Source: Pedobacter arcticus A12 (GTDB lineage Bacteria > Bacteroidota > Bacteroidia > Sphingobacteriales > Sphingobacteriaceae). From it: DNA of 64,000 nucleotides. Of the stretch, positions 32,232 to 40,495 are shown piece by piece. How positions within the stretch are numbered: position 1 is the first letter of the stretch; each line of letters opens with the position of its first letter. The notes beneath the pieces are model-generated. The model ran no database searches. It was given only the letters and a program-made list of their open reading frames with translations, and was not told the DNA's origin. The stretch is taken from positions 587,223-651,222 of the forward strand of contig NZ_JH947126.1 of NCBI RefSeq assembly GCF_000302595.1, read 5' to 3'. Position numbers and translations under genes: made by a program.

Positions 32232-34694
32232 TTATTCGTAAAAGTACACCCTTTTTACACGTTGCGAAATGTTGGTGACCACTTCGTAAGGAATAGTATT
32301 CAATTGCTTGGCAAGTTCGTAAACAGTTAATCCACCCCCAAAAACAACTGCTTCATCTCCTTCGCTTACATCAATGCCTGTAATATCCAGCATGGTCATA
32401 TCCATACATATGTTTCCGATGGTTGGAACCAACTGATTATTCACCAACATAGTACCTTTTCCATTACCCAAAGCTCTGGGGTAACCATCGGCATAACCGA
32501 TTTTCACCGTTGCTGTTTTACCATCATGAGCCATTATACCACTCCTTCCGTAGCCAACCGTTTCTCCTTTTTTCAAAGTTTTAATTTGCGATATTGTAGT
32601 TTTCAAACTCGCTACGTTCGTCAACAATGGTTTTTCTTCCTCCACACTTTCAATTCCGTAAAGGCCAATACCTAACCTTACCATATCAAACTGCGCTTCT
32701 GGCCATTTACTAATACCCGATGTATTCGAAATATGGCGCAAAAAAGTATAGGAAAGGCAATCTTCCAAAATCTTCGTCATCGCTTCAAAATCAGCAATCT
32801 GCTGTAGCGTAAAATCACGATGTAGATCACTGTCGCTAGCAACCAAATGCGAGAAAACAGACTTTACTTTTAAAACGGCTTGTGCATTAAGCATAGTCGC
32901 CAGTTCATTGACCGTTTCCTTTTCAAATCCCAACCGGTGCATCCCAGTATCTAATTTGATGTGTACAGGGTAGTTATTTACTTTTTTATCACTTAAAAAA
33001 GTAGCAAAAGCCTGCAAAACTCTCAGCGAATATAATTCAGGCTCTAAATTGTAATCAAAAATTGCTTCGAAGGAGGAAACCTCAGGGCTCAACACCATTA
33101 TTGGAATATTTATACCTGCCTGCCTCAAAGCAACTCCTTCATCAGCGTAAGCTACGGCCAAATAATCTACACGGTGATGCTGCAATAAGTTGGCAATCTC
33201 ATCGCTCCCACTTCCATAAGCAAAAGCCTTAACCATTGCCATCAATTTTACACCAGGTTTCAGCTTCGCCTTATAGTGTTTTAGGTTATGGACTATAGCG
33301 TTTAAATTAATCTCCAAAACCGTGTCATGCACTTTTTGTGTTAACATTTTACTAATTCTTTCGAACTCAAAATCCCGAGCACCTTTTAGTAATATGGTTT
33401 CATTTTTAAAATCCTCACTATTAAACTGCGCTATAAACTCGTGTGTACTGTTGTAAAACAAGCTCCCCGCTGGAAATAGATTGCCATACAAACTAAGCTC
33501 TGGGCCAATACCTATAAACCTGTTTACACCTTTATTTTCGAGAAGATTTGCAACATCTTGATAAAGTTCTTTAGCAGATTTACCAGACTGATAAATATCT
33601 GACAGGATAAGTGTTTTTTTGGGATGCTGGTTCTGCTGGTTCAGAAAATCTATTGCAATATCTAAAGAAGAAAAATCGGAATTATAAGAATCATCAATCA
33701 CGGCTGACTGATTAATCCCATTTTTAAGTTCTAAACGCATTTTAACAGGTAAAAGTTTTTCCATTCTCTTGGCAATAACTTCCTGTTCTATCCCTAAATA
33801 AAGCAAGGTAGCCCAGCATATTATCGCATTCTCTACGGACACTTGGTTGCTAAATGGAATTATAATTTCAATATTATTTTGTTGATAGATGGCAGAAATG
33901 GTTGCTTTGGCGCCATCACGTATAATTTCATTAACCTTTAAATCTGCATCTTGTGCTATACTCCAAGTAAATACTATTTTATCTTTTGGAAGCGTTAATA
34001 CGTATTGGCTATTGCTAATTACAACTTTTGCATGGTCGAAAAGAGATAGCTTTTCCTGCAATTTCTGCGTTCTACTTTCAAAACCTTCATCATGTGCTGT
34101 AGCTATATTGGTCAAAATCCCGATATCGGGCCTAATTACCCGCTCCAAATTTTTCATTTCGTCAACAACAGAAATACCTGCTTCAAAAATTCCCAAATTA
34201 TAATCATCGCTCATGTGCCAAACCGACAGTGGTACGCCAATCTGCGAGTTATAGCTTTTAGGACTTCTTACAATATCATAATCTGGAGCCAAAAGCTGAT
34301 AAAGCCATTCTTTAACAATTGTTTTTCCGTTACTTCCTGTAATACCTATAACAGGATAGTCGAATTTTTCTCGGTGCACCGCAACAATTTGCTGCATTGC
34401 GGCGGTAGCATCTTTTACCCAAATAAAATTAGCGTTGGTATAGGTCTCGGTATTAAAATCTAGATCGGTTAAAATAAAACTATTTACACCTAGTTTATAA
34501 AGGGCATTAATATATTGATGTGCGTCTTTTGTGCCTTTTAATGTAAAAAAAACAGAGTTCCTTGCGTCGGTTATTTTCCTACTATCGGTTAGCAAGTGTT
34601 GAATAATTTGCTGCGGATTGTTAAGTAAGGACTTAAAACCCACTATTTCTGATAGTTCTTTGGCTGTAAAAGAAAACTGCGACATATTTCGCAA
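32232..34694 (-). CDS. murF-alr: Bifunctional MurF ligase / alanine racemase
   Basis: 820 residues (817 from the Met at 34685, MSQFSF, probably the real start). The N-terminal half (about 1-450) is UDP-MurNAc-tripeptide:D-Ala-D-Ala ligase, with GITGSNGKTIVKEWL as the ATP-binding loop and the DIGILTNIATAHDEGF segment. The C-terminal half (about 460-820) is alanine racemase, with LMAMVKAFAYGSGSDE carrying the PLP Lys and KIGYADGYPR the catalytic Tyr. The fusion makes D-Ala and adds D-Ala-D-Ala to the peptidoglycan precursor in one polypeptide. It is common in Bacteroidota. It is divergent from recX, with only about 40 bases between the start codons. Confidence 0.93.
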   Translation of the reverse strand: MRNMSQFSFTAKELSEIVGFKSLLNNPQQIIQHLLTDSRKITDARNSVFFTLKGTKDAHQYINALYKLGVNSFILTDLDFNTETYTNANFIWVKDATAAMQQIVAVHREKFDYPVIGITGSNGKTIVKEWLYQLLAPDYDIVRSPKSYNSQIGVPLSVWHMSDDYNLGIFEAGISVVDEMKNLERVIRPDIGILTNIATAHDEGFESRTQKLQEKLSLFDHAKVVISNSQYVLTLPKDKIVFTWSIAQDADLKVNEIIRDGAKATISAIYQQNNIEIIIPFSNQVSVENAIICWATLLYLGIEQEVIAKRMEKLLPVKMRLELKNGINQSAVIDDSYNSDFSSLDIAIDFLNQQNQHPKKTLILSDIYQSGKSAKELYQDVANLLENKGVNRFIGIGPELSLYGNLFPAGSLFYNSTHEFIAQFNSEDFKNETILLKGARDFEFERISKMLTQKVHDTVLEINLNAIVHNLKHYKAKLKPGVKLMAMVKAFAYGSGSDEIANLLQHHRVDYLAVAYADEGVALRQAGINIPIMVLSPEVSSFEAIFDYNLEPELYSLRVLQAFATFLSDKKVNNYPVHIKLDTGMHRLGFEKETVNELATMLNAQAVLKVKSVFSHLVASDSDLHRDFTLQQIADFEAMTKILEDCLSYTFLRHISNTSGISKWPEAQFDMVRLGIGLYGIESVEEEKPLLTNVASLKTTISQIKTLKKGETVGYGRSGIMAHDGKTATVKIGYADGYPRALGNGKGTMLVNNQLVPTIGNICMDMTMLDITGIDVSEGDEAVVFGGGLTVYELAKQLNTIPYEVVTNISQRVKRVYFYE

Positions 34695-34734
34695 AGTTGA
34701 TGATTATTCGCGAATATCACTAATTTTATCATTC

Positions 34735-35214
34735 ATGGAAGAAAAGAAACAAGAGTCTATTAGCTATCAATCTGCGCTAAAAAAAGCTGAAGCTTATTGC
34801 GCTTACCAAGAAAGGAGCCAGTACGAGGTTCGTGGAAAACTGATTTCATTAGGAGCGAGAGGTTTGGAGTTAGAAAATGTGATTACAACTTTAATTGAAA
34901 CTAATTTTTTGAATGAGGAACGTTTTGCAACAGCCTATGCTAAGGGAAAATTAAGAATCAAAAGCTGGGGACGAAGGAAAATTGCTGATGGCTTGAAATT
35001 TAAACAGGTATCTGCTCCGCTGATAAAAAAAGCTCTAAAAAATTTGGATGAAGATGAATATTTAGAAAAATTAAAAGATTTACTAGACAAAAAACGACCT
35101 TCTATCAAAGAAAAACAAGCATATAAACTCAATTATAAACTCAGCCAGTATGCAATAAGCAGAGGTTTTGAACCCGATTTGGTTTTTTATACATTGAAAA
35201 CTAACGAATTATAA
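34735..35214 (+). CDS. recX: Regulatory protein RecX
   Basis: 159 residues from the ATG at 34735, which matches the family's N-terminus (SALKKAEAYCAYQERS). The longer frame beginning at 34618 would overlap murF-alr and is not supported. Three helical repeats are visible, including LEENVITTLIETNFLNEERFA-like and WGRRKIADGLKFKQVS segments. RecX modulates RecA filaments. The gene is alone, and the tRNA cluster with its own promoter follows after 94 bases. Confidence 0.88.
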   Translation: MEEKKQESISYQSALKKAEAYCAYQERSQYEVRGKLISLGARGLELENVITTLIETNFLNEERFATAYAKGKLRIKSWGRRKIADGLKFKQVSAPLIKKALKNLDEDEYLEKLKDLLDKKRPSIKEKQAYKLNYKLSQYAISRGFEPDLVFYTLKTNEL

Positions 35215-35243
35215 AAAACTTTGAATTTATTTAACGTGGGTTA

Positions 35244-35273
35244 TTGCAAAGAATATTTTTCTGTCTATATTTG
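35244..35273 (+). promoter_or_regulatory. Promoter of the tRNA cluster
   Basis: The -33 TTG (35244) and -7 TATATTTG (35266-35273) are separated by 19 bases, matching the Bacteroidota consensus. It lies 34 bases before the tRNA-Gly. Confidence 0.65.
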
Positions 35274-35307
35274 CAACCCGCAAGGGAAACAAAGTTCTTT
35301 AAAATAT

Positions 35308-35380
35308 GCGAAAGTAGCTCAGTTGGTAGAGCACAACCTTGCCAAGGTTGGGGTCGCGAGTTCGAATCTCGTCTTTCGCT
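35308..35380 (+). tRNA. tRNA-Gly (GCC)
   Basis: Acceptor stem GCGAAAG/CTTTCGC, D-stem GCTC/GAGC, anticodon stem with loop TTGCCAA (anticodon GCC), T arm GCGAG-TTCGAAT-CTCGT, and discriminator T. All arms pair normally. An 18-base perfect palindrome (AGAAACTTTAAAGTTTCT) lies just after it, before the tRNA-Leu. Confidence 0.95.
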
Positions 35381-35417
35381 CTAGAAACTTTAAAGTTTCT
35401 ATCAAGCTTACATGCTT

Positions 35418-35502
35418 GCTCAGATGGTGGAACTGGTAGACACGCAGGACTTAAAATCCTGTTCCCGTTAAGGGAGTGCGGGTTCGATTCCCGCTCTGAG
35501 TA
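35418..35502 (+). tRNA. tRNA-Leu (TAA)
   Basis: 85 bases with a long variable arm (TTCCCGTTAAGGGAG), as for a class II tRNA. The anticodon loop CTTAAAA gives anticodon TAA. The T arm is GCGGG-TTCGATT-CCCGC and the acceptor is GCTCAGA/TCTGAGT with one G-U pair at the end. Confidence 0.93.
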
Positions 35503-35504
35503 CA

Positions 35505-35535
35505 AACCTCTCACATGCCCGTGAGAGGTTTTTTA
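35505..35535 (+). terminator. Terminator of the tRNA cluster
   Basis: A ten-base-pair stem AACCTCTCAC/GTGAGAGGTT with a 6-base loop and a following T-run. It begins two bases after the tRNA-Leu. Confidence 0.85.
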
Positions 35536-35545
35536 TTTTAACGAA

Positions 35546-35785
35546 ATGCAGTTTTTTGCCTATATATTGCAATCGGAAAAGTCAGGCAGGTTCTATATCG
35601 GACACACGCAAGATTTGATCGAAAGGTTAAAGAGACATAATTCGGGTATGGTTAAAGCAACAAAGAATAATTGACCTTGGTGATTAGTTTATTCTGAAGT
35701 TTTTGAAAATAAGTTAAAAGCAAATCAAAGAGAGCTGGATATTAAATCTAAGAAAAGCAGGATTTATATAGAAAGACTTCTTTAA
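35546..35785 (+). pseudogene. GIY-YIG endonuclease pseudogene (two in-frame TGA stops)
   Basis: 80 codons in one unbroken reading frame read MQFFAYILQSEKSGRFYIGH, the UvrC-type GIY-YIG fold start. After the KATKNN segment a TGA appears, then PW, another TGA, and LVYSEVFENKL with an intact C-terminus (KSKKSRIYIERLL). Intact homologues have residues such as Arg or Gly before PW and a charged residue after it, so both stops could be point mutations (for example CGA to TGA). There is no frameshift. The gene lies between two tRNA-Gly copies. Loss looks recent, because the rest of the sequence is well preserved. Confidence 0.8.
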
Positions 35786-35824
35786 AAATATAATTAGCAA
35801 AATTTATTCTGCTAATTTTCATAA

Positions 35825-35897
35825 GCGAAAGTAGCTCAGTTGGTAGACCCCAACCTTGCCAAGGTTGGGGTCGCGAGTTCGAATCTCGTCTTTCGCT
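35825..35897 (+). pseudogene. Altered tRNA-Gly copy (probable tRNA pseudogene)
   Basis: It is identical to tRNA-Gly 35308-35380 except in the D-stem/anticodon junction, where GAGCACAACC has become GACCCCAACC. The changes break one D-stem pair (C11-G24 becomes C-C). They turn the anticodon arm into a perfect 8-bp extended palindrome, CCCCAACC-TTGCCAA-GGTTGGGG. The anticodon GCC, T arm and acceptor are intact. No good promoter lies directly upstream. It may be transcribed from the first cluster, but the terminator at 35505 would interfere. Confidence 0.75.
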
Positions 35898-36014
35898 CTT
35901 CACATAATCCATTCTAATCAACATTTCAATTGCCTTCCGCTTAATCTGCATGCAATTGATGGTATAAATAATTTCCGAGCCCAAAACCAACAAAAACCGT
36001 ACTTTTGCAAATAT

Positions 36015-37199
36015 ATGGGCACATTAGATAAATTAAAATTAAGTAAGCAATTGCTTACCTCAATGACCAACAACGGATATTTGAGTCCTACCGAACTACA
36101 AGCTATTTTATTCCCGAGATTACATGGCGGACAAGATATTGTTGCTATTGGCCCTGATGGTTGTGGTAAAACAACAACTTGCGTATTAGCATCCTTAAAT
36201 AAAATCACTTATACCGAAGAAATAGCCCCACGCGTTCTTTACCTAGTGCCGGATATTGAAACCGGAGAAGAGGTTTTAGACCAATTCCATACCTTAAACA
36301 GAAACAGAGATTTACGCTTTTTAGGTCTTTTTGCAGATGGAAGCAGTTTAGATCAACAAGTTTTAGAGCTTACTGATGGCGTAGATATTATTGTTGCTAC
36401 ACCAGACAGAGCTAGGGCCGCCTATTTAAAACTCGGTTTAAACCTAAATAAAATATTGCTTTTTGTAATAGATGATGCTGACCTGATTATCAAAAAAGGT
36501 TTGGTTTTACCAACTACTGAACTGGTTAGAGGAATTAAAAAATCACAGTTCTTGGTTTGCTCTGCTGTTTCTCACGAAAGGTTAGAAAAGCTTTATAATG
36601 GATTTATTCCTTTAGCGAATGTTATTGAGGTAGAAGATTTAGGAGACAACCAAATGAATACGGTTGAACAATTGCTTTATCATGTACCCAACTTTGGCAC
36701 AAAGCTTTATCTTATACAATTATTAATGGAGGATAAAGATGTATTTGATAAGGTTCTGATTTTTACAAACACCCGCTTTACGGCAGAAACGGTTTATAAA
36801 AACCTGGCTAAAGATTTTAAAGATGAAACGGCGGTTTATCTGCCTGCTCATTTTACCGAAAATACTTTTAGTCAACTTATTGATTTTAAATTATCGCCTA
36901 AAAGTCGGATATTGGTTATTGCGAATGAGGATGTTGATGATTTAGATGTTTCGGATTTTCCTTGTGTTATTAATTTTGACATACCCGAAGATACGCTAAC
37001 CTACACTCAACGCGTTCTATTACGTACAGAAGCGCAAAAGGAGCAACTTGCAATTACCTTTTGCACCGACTTAGAACTTAGTCAAATACGCCGGTTAGAA
37101 CAGAAGCAAGGAAAGAAAATACAGCCCGTGAAGCTACCTGAAGACCTATATATTGTTAAAGACAAGCCAAAAAAGACTAGCGAAGATGAAAATAATTAA
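36015..37199 (+). CDS. DEAD-box-like protein with degenerate helicase motifs
   Basis: 394 residues from the ATG at 36015, chosen because the upstream part of the frame (from 35856) is antisense-like and overlaps the tRNA. The protein keeps the two-domain helicase layout and a Walker A (GPDGCGKTT, residues 46-54). Motif II is DDAD (153-156) instead of DEAD, motif Ib is TPDR, and motif III is CSAVS instead of SAT. The HRxGRxxR arginine-finger motif is replaced by YTQRVLLRT near residue 335. Without motif VI, ATP-driven unwinding is doubtful. It may be an RNA-binding scaffold or regulator derived from a DEAD-box helicase. Confidence 0.75.
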   Translation: MGTLDKLKLSKQLLTSMTNNGYLSPTELQAILFPRLHGGQDIVAIGPDGCGKTTTCVLASLNKITYTEEIAPRVLYLVPDIETGEEVLDQFHTLNRNRDLRFLGLFADGSSLDQQVLELTDGVDIIVATPDRARAAYLKLGLNLNKILLFVIDDADLIIKKGLVLPTTELVRGIKKSQFLVCSAVSHERLEKLYNGFIPLANVIEVEDLGDNQMNTVEQLLYHVPNFGTKLYLIQLLMEDKDVFDKVLIFTNTRFTAETVYKNLAKDFKDETAVYLPAHFTENTFSQLIDFKLSPKSRILVIANEDVDDLDVSDFPCVINFDIPEDTLTYTQRVLLRTEAQKEQLAITFCTDLELSQIRRLEQKQGKKIQPVKLPEDLYIVKDKPKKTSEDENN

Positions 37200-37227
37200 A
37201 AAATAGTCGCATTTAATTCGCAAAGTA

Positions 37228-37260
37228 TTTGCATATTATGATAAAAAATAAATATCTTCG
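37228..37260 (+). promoter_or_regulatory. Promoter of the histone H1-like gene
   Basis: -33 TTTG at 37228-37231 and -7 TATCTTCG at 37253-37260 (7 of 8 matches counting TAnnTTTG), with 21 bases between. The leader is about 32 bases. Confidence 0.5.
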
Positions 37261-37298
37261 TTTTAAACGAATAATTAATCATCAAATAAATATAAAAA

Positions 37299-37472
37299 AT
37301 GGACAAATTTAATGAACTAAAAGCACTTATCGGTGCAGCAGAAGCAGATGCAGTAGCTTTTTTTGACAAAGGAAACAAAGCTGCAGGAACAAGATTACGT
37401 AACGCTATGCAACAAACTAAGGTTTTAGCACAAGACATTCGTAACGAAGTTACCGCTAAGAAAAACGGATAG
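37299..37472 (+). CDS. Histone H1-like Hc1 DNA-binding protein
   Basis: 57 residues, too short for most gene finders. The sequence is Lys/Ala-rich with the block FDKGNKAAGTRLRNAMQQ near residues 23-40, which matches the conserved core of Bacteroidota histone H1-like (Hc1) proteins. These bind DNA and compact the nucleoid. A good promoter, a start codon at a suitable distance and a terminator at 37502-37532 support a real single-gene unit. It is placed between the degenerate DEAD-box gene and a glycosyltransferase gene. Confidence 0.75.
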   Translation: MDKFNELKALIGAAEADAVAFFDKGNKAAGTRLRNAMQQTKVLAQDIRNEVTAKKNG

Positions 37473-37501
37473 TAGTATTTTATACCATCTTCCAAAAAAC
37501 A

Positions 37502-37532
37502 AAAGCCTGACTTATTAAGTTAGGTTTTTTTG
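37502..37532 (+). terminator. Terminator of the histone H1-like gene
   Basis: Stem CCTGACTTA/TAAGTTAGG with a very tight turn (one G-U), followed by a T-run of seven. Confidence 0.75.
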
Positions 37533-37558
37533 TTTTTAGACAAACTCCCAATTAGCCT

Positions 37559-38428
37559 ATGCTAAGCATTTGTATCCCCCATTATAATTTCGTAAACCCT
37601 CATCTATTTGAAAGCCTATTTACGCAATGTAAGAACGCTGAAATTATTTTCGAGATTCTAATTGTGGATGATGCGTCTAGACCAATCTCAAAAACCTATC
37701 TAAAAAGCCTCACTAAGCCAGGATTCAAAATATTTTTTTTAAAGGAAAACATTGGCCGAGCTGCGATTAGAAATTTTTTAGCAAAACAAGCTCAATACCC
37801 TTATTTGCTTTTTTTGGATGGCGATGCAGCAATTATAACCGATCATTTCATCACTAGATATTTGGATTGTTGTGGTGATAGAATTGTTTCCGGCGGAAGG
37901 GTTTATGATAACAAGGTACCCAAACCTGAATATTTTCTTCACTACAAATATGGTACGCAAGTAGAACAGCTTGCCGAAGCACAATTTCAGTCTAATAATT
38001 TTTTAGTTCCAAAATCAATCTTCTCCAAAATAACTTTCGATGAAGAGATTAAAGGCTATGGCTACGAAGACGTGATTTTTGGTTGGGATGCAAAACGGTT
38101 GGGTTTAGAGCTAATCAGAATTAATAATCCGGTTCAGCATATTCAACTAAAAAGTAACCATGAGTTTATTTCAGATACAGAGCAGGCTTTGCTAAACCTA
38201 AAAAAGCTAATCGATCGTAGAAAAGATGGACAGTTGGAAAAAGAGGTGCGCATCTCTGCATTTTATCGTAAGCTAAAAAAATTCAGACTCACATTCTTGT
38301 TATCCATCAAACAAACGGAAATACTAGCAAAAGCAAGAGAATTATTGTGTTTGAACCTCCCGATTGGATCAACACTACTGATAGCTATTTACAAGCTTTA
38401 TTACTACCACTCCTTACAAAAAGTGTAG
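37559..38428 (+). CDS. Glycosyltransferase family 2
   Basis: 289 residues. The GT-A core has an N-terminal LSICIPHYNF strand, the LIVDDAS loop, the LFLDGDAAI metal-site motif near residue 87, and a C-terminal galactosyltransferase-like segment (GYGYEDVIFGWDAKRLG, near 159-175). No membrane helix is present. It may act in polysaccharide or glycolipid assembly. It is convergent with recQ, with the two stop codons adjacent, so there is no room for a separate terminator. Confidence 0.85.
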   Translation: MLSICIPHYNFVNPHLFESLFTQCKNAEIIFEILIVDDASRPISKTYLKSLTKPGFKIFFLKENIGRAAIRNFLAKQAQYPYLLFLDGDAAIITDHFITRYLDCCGDRIVSGGRVYDNKVPKPEYFLHYKYGTQVEQLAEAQFQSNNFLVPKSIFSKITFDEEIKGYGYEDVIFGWDAKRLGLELIRINNPVQHIQLKSNHEFISDTEQALLNLKKLIDRRKDGQLEKEVRISAFYRKLKKFRLTFLLSIKQTEILAKARELLCLNLPIGSTLLIAIYKLYYYHSLQKV

Positions 38429-40315
38429 TTAAAGATGATAGGTGTTTTCGTTCTTTTTAATTACGCCTGCGTCTAGCAAAGTTCTAATTAGACTTAGCTT
38501 TTCTTTCTCGTTTCCTTTTTTAATTGCCGACAGTAATTGTCTAGTATCTGATTTTTGGCTTTTTAAATGGTTTAAAACATTAGCAGTCATTTGCGATTCC
38601 AAATCCCCAATCTCACTCCTCTTTTCTGCCAAACAAACATCACAGATTCCACATTTCTTAGCATCGGTTTCGTCAAAATATTCCAAAATCTGCATGCTTC
38701 TACATTTCTCCTGTTCTACAAAGGCCAAGGTACTCAGCATTTTCTGATGGTAATTTTGTTTACGTTCAGCTAAGTACTGCCTATCGATCAGTAAATCCTC
38801 GGTTTTAAAACGTGGCTTTATAAAGGTCAACAGAGGTTGGTTGGTTTGTTGCTGATAGCTGATGATTTCTAACTTATCTAACTCTTGCAAGTACCTAATA
38901 GTCATCGCTTTTGAAAGGTTATTCTTTTTAGCAATATCCATTTCTTTGATATTGACAAACTGGTCGAAAGCACCACCGTAAGCTCGCAAAACCGATTTAA
39001 TAAAACCGTCGAATTTCGAATTCTCAACTTGGAAACGATATAAATCTTCCCCGTTTACCAGAAATTGAATCCGCGAAAGCATTAAAGCACTTTCATTCAG
39101 TACAAAATAATCGTCATGTTCTAAAAACTTGATTGCACTAATGGTGCTCACCACATCTAACTGAAATTTAGAACAAAAATCTGCGAGGTTAAATTCGTAA
39201 GTAATCCCTTCTCCCGATTCAAAAGGTATTTGCAGGTAATTACTGATGAAGTGATAAATTCTTTTGATTCCGTCTGGCGATGGGAAATTTTGCTCATAGC
39301 GCTTTTCAAAACTAATCCGGTCGCGGGGTTGAAACAGCACAACAGCATAAGCTTTACGTTCATCTCGGCCTGCCCTCCCCGCTTCTTGGTAATACGCTTC
39401 TAAACTTTCCGGGATTTCATAATGCACCACAAAGCGAACATTTGGTTTGTCAATACCCATTCCAAAAGCGTTAGTAGCAACCATTACCTTTACCTTATCA
39501 TTTAACCAAGCGCTTTGCTTTTCCGATCGTTCATCCAAATCTAAACCTGCATGGTAATATTGCGCAGGTATTTTATGCTGATTCAGATATTTTGCAAGCT
39601 CTACGGTATCTTTTCGAGTTCTTACATACAAAATACCACTCCCTACTACACCATTACAAACATCTAAAAGCTTTTGTAACTTATTTTCTTGATTGATAAC
39701 GGAGTAGCTCAGGTTCTTACGCTCGAAACTTTTTCTGAAGATATTTTTCTCTTTAAATTCTAGCTTCTCTACAATATCCAGCTGTACCTTCTCCGTTGCC
39801 GATGCGGTTAATGCTAAAACCGGTACACCGGGATGGATTGCTCTAAAATCTTTAATATGCAGGTATGGCGGACGAAAATCATAACCCCATTGCGAAATAC
39901 AATGTGCTTCATCAACAGCTAGTAAATTCACTTTCATGTATTTTACCCGTTCGCGTACCAAATCAGAAAGTAGCCTTTCTGGCGACAGGTACAAGAACTT
40001 AACCGGTCCGTAAACACAATTATCCAAAGCAATATCAATCTCACGTTTGCCCATTCCAGAAACAATCGCCACGGCATTAATTCCACGATGCTGTAAATTC
40101 TCGACCTGGTCTTTCATCAACGCAATCAGCGGAGAAATAACAATGCAGATACCTTCCATCGCCATCGCCGGCACTTGAAAACAGATTGACTTCCCTCCAC
40201 CAGTTGGCAATAAGGCTAAAGTATCTTTTCCGGCAAGTACAGCATCAATGATTTCTTCCTGTAAAGGTCTAAATTCATCATAACCCCAAAACTGCTTTAA
40301 AATATCTTTAGTCAA
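38429..40315 (-). CDS. recQ: ATP-dependent DNA helicase RecQ (short form)
   Basis: 628 residues. The helicase core has GYDEFRPLQEEII, Walker A LLPTGGGKS, DEAH (AVDEAHCISQWGYDFRP), motif III (ALTASAT) and GRAGRDE (motif VI). A Zn-binding region with KKCGICDVC near residue 565 follows, then a short winged-helix-like tail. The C-terminal HRDC domain of the longer RecQ is absent. Bacteroidota often have one long and one short RecQ, and this fits the short form. It unwinds DNA in recombination and replication repair. Confidence 0.93.
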   Translation of the reverse strand: MTKDILKQFWGYDEFRPLQEEIIDAVLAGKDTLALLPTGGGKSICFQVPAMAMEGICIVISPLIALMKDQVENLQHRGINAVAIVSGMGKREIDIALDNCVYGPVKFLYLSPERLLSDLVRERVKYMKVNLLAVDEAHCISQWGYDFRPPYLHIKDFRAIHPGVPVLALTASATEKVQLDIVEKLEFKEKNIFRKSFERKNLSYSVINQENKLQKLLDVCNGVVGSGILYVRTRKDTVELAKYLNQHKIPAQYYHAGLDLDERSEKQSAWLNDKVKVMVATNAFGMGIDKPNVRFVVHYEIPESLEAYYQEAGRAGRDERKAYAVVLFQPRDRISFEKRYEQNFPSPDGIKRIYHFISNYLQIPFESGEGITYEFNLADFCSKFQLDVVSTISAIKFLEHDDYFVLNESALMLSRIQFLVNGEDLYRFQVENSKFDGFIKSVLRAYGGAFDQFVNIKEMDIAKKNNLSKAMTIRYLQELDKLEIISYQQQTNQPLLTFIKPRFKTEDLLIDRQYLAERKQNYHQKMLSTLAFVEQEKCRSMQILEYFDETDAKKCGICDVCLAEKRSEIGDLESQMTANVLNHLKSQKSDTRQLLSAIKKGNEKEKLSLIRTLLDAGVIKKNENTYHL

Positions 40316-40495
40316 CGTATTTATGCTTTAAAACAAAGAAAGCGAATATTTATCATTTTTTGGCGTTCAGTTATTTTACAATAAATCTTTAGTATGCTTA
40401 TTGCCTACAAAATCAGTGTAAAAAACAGATAGATAAATATACGTTAAGCCTTCAAACTTTAAAATTCATAAATTGCAGGCTTTTAAATCATTGGA

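Noticed and set aside
34618-34734. Upstream extension of recX to 34618
   Set aside because: It would overlap murF-alr's start region, and the extra 39 residues do not match the family.
35299-35514. Antisense open frames over the tRNA genes
   Set aside because: They are artefacts of the tRNA sequences and have no coding features.
35546-35785. Recoding of TGA (for example as Trp or Sec) in the GIY-YIG gene
   Set aside because: Other genes in the window use TGG for Trp in conserved positions and several end normally. Two separate TGA stops in one decayed gene are better explained by point mutation.
35856-36014. Extended N-terminus of the DEAD-like protein
   Set aside because: It is a translation through the altered tRNA-Gly and intergenic DNA. 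The helicase-like N-terminus starts at the ATG at 36015.
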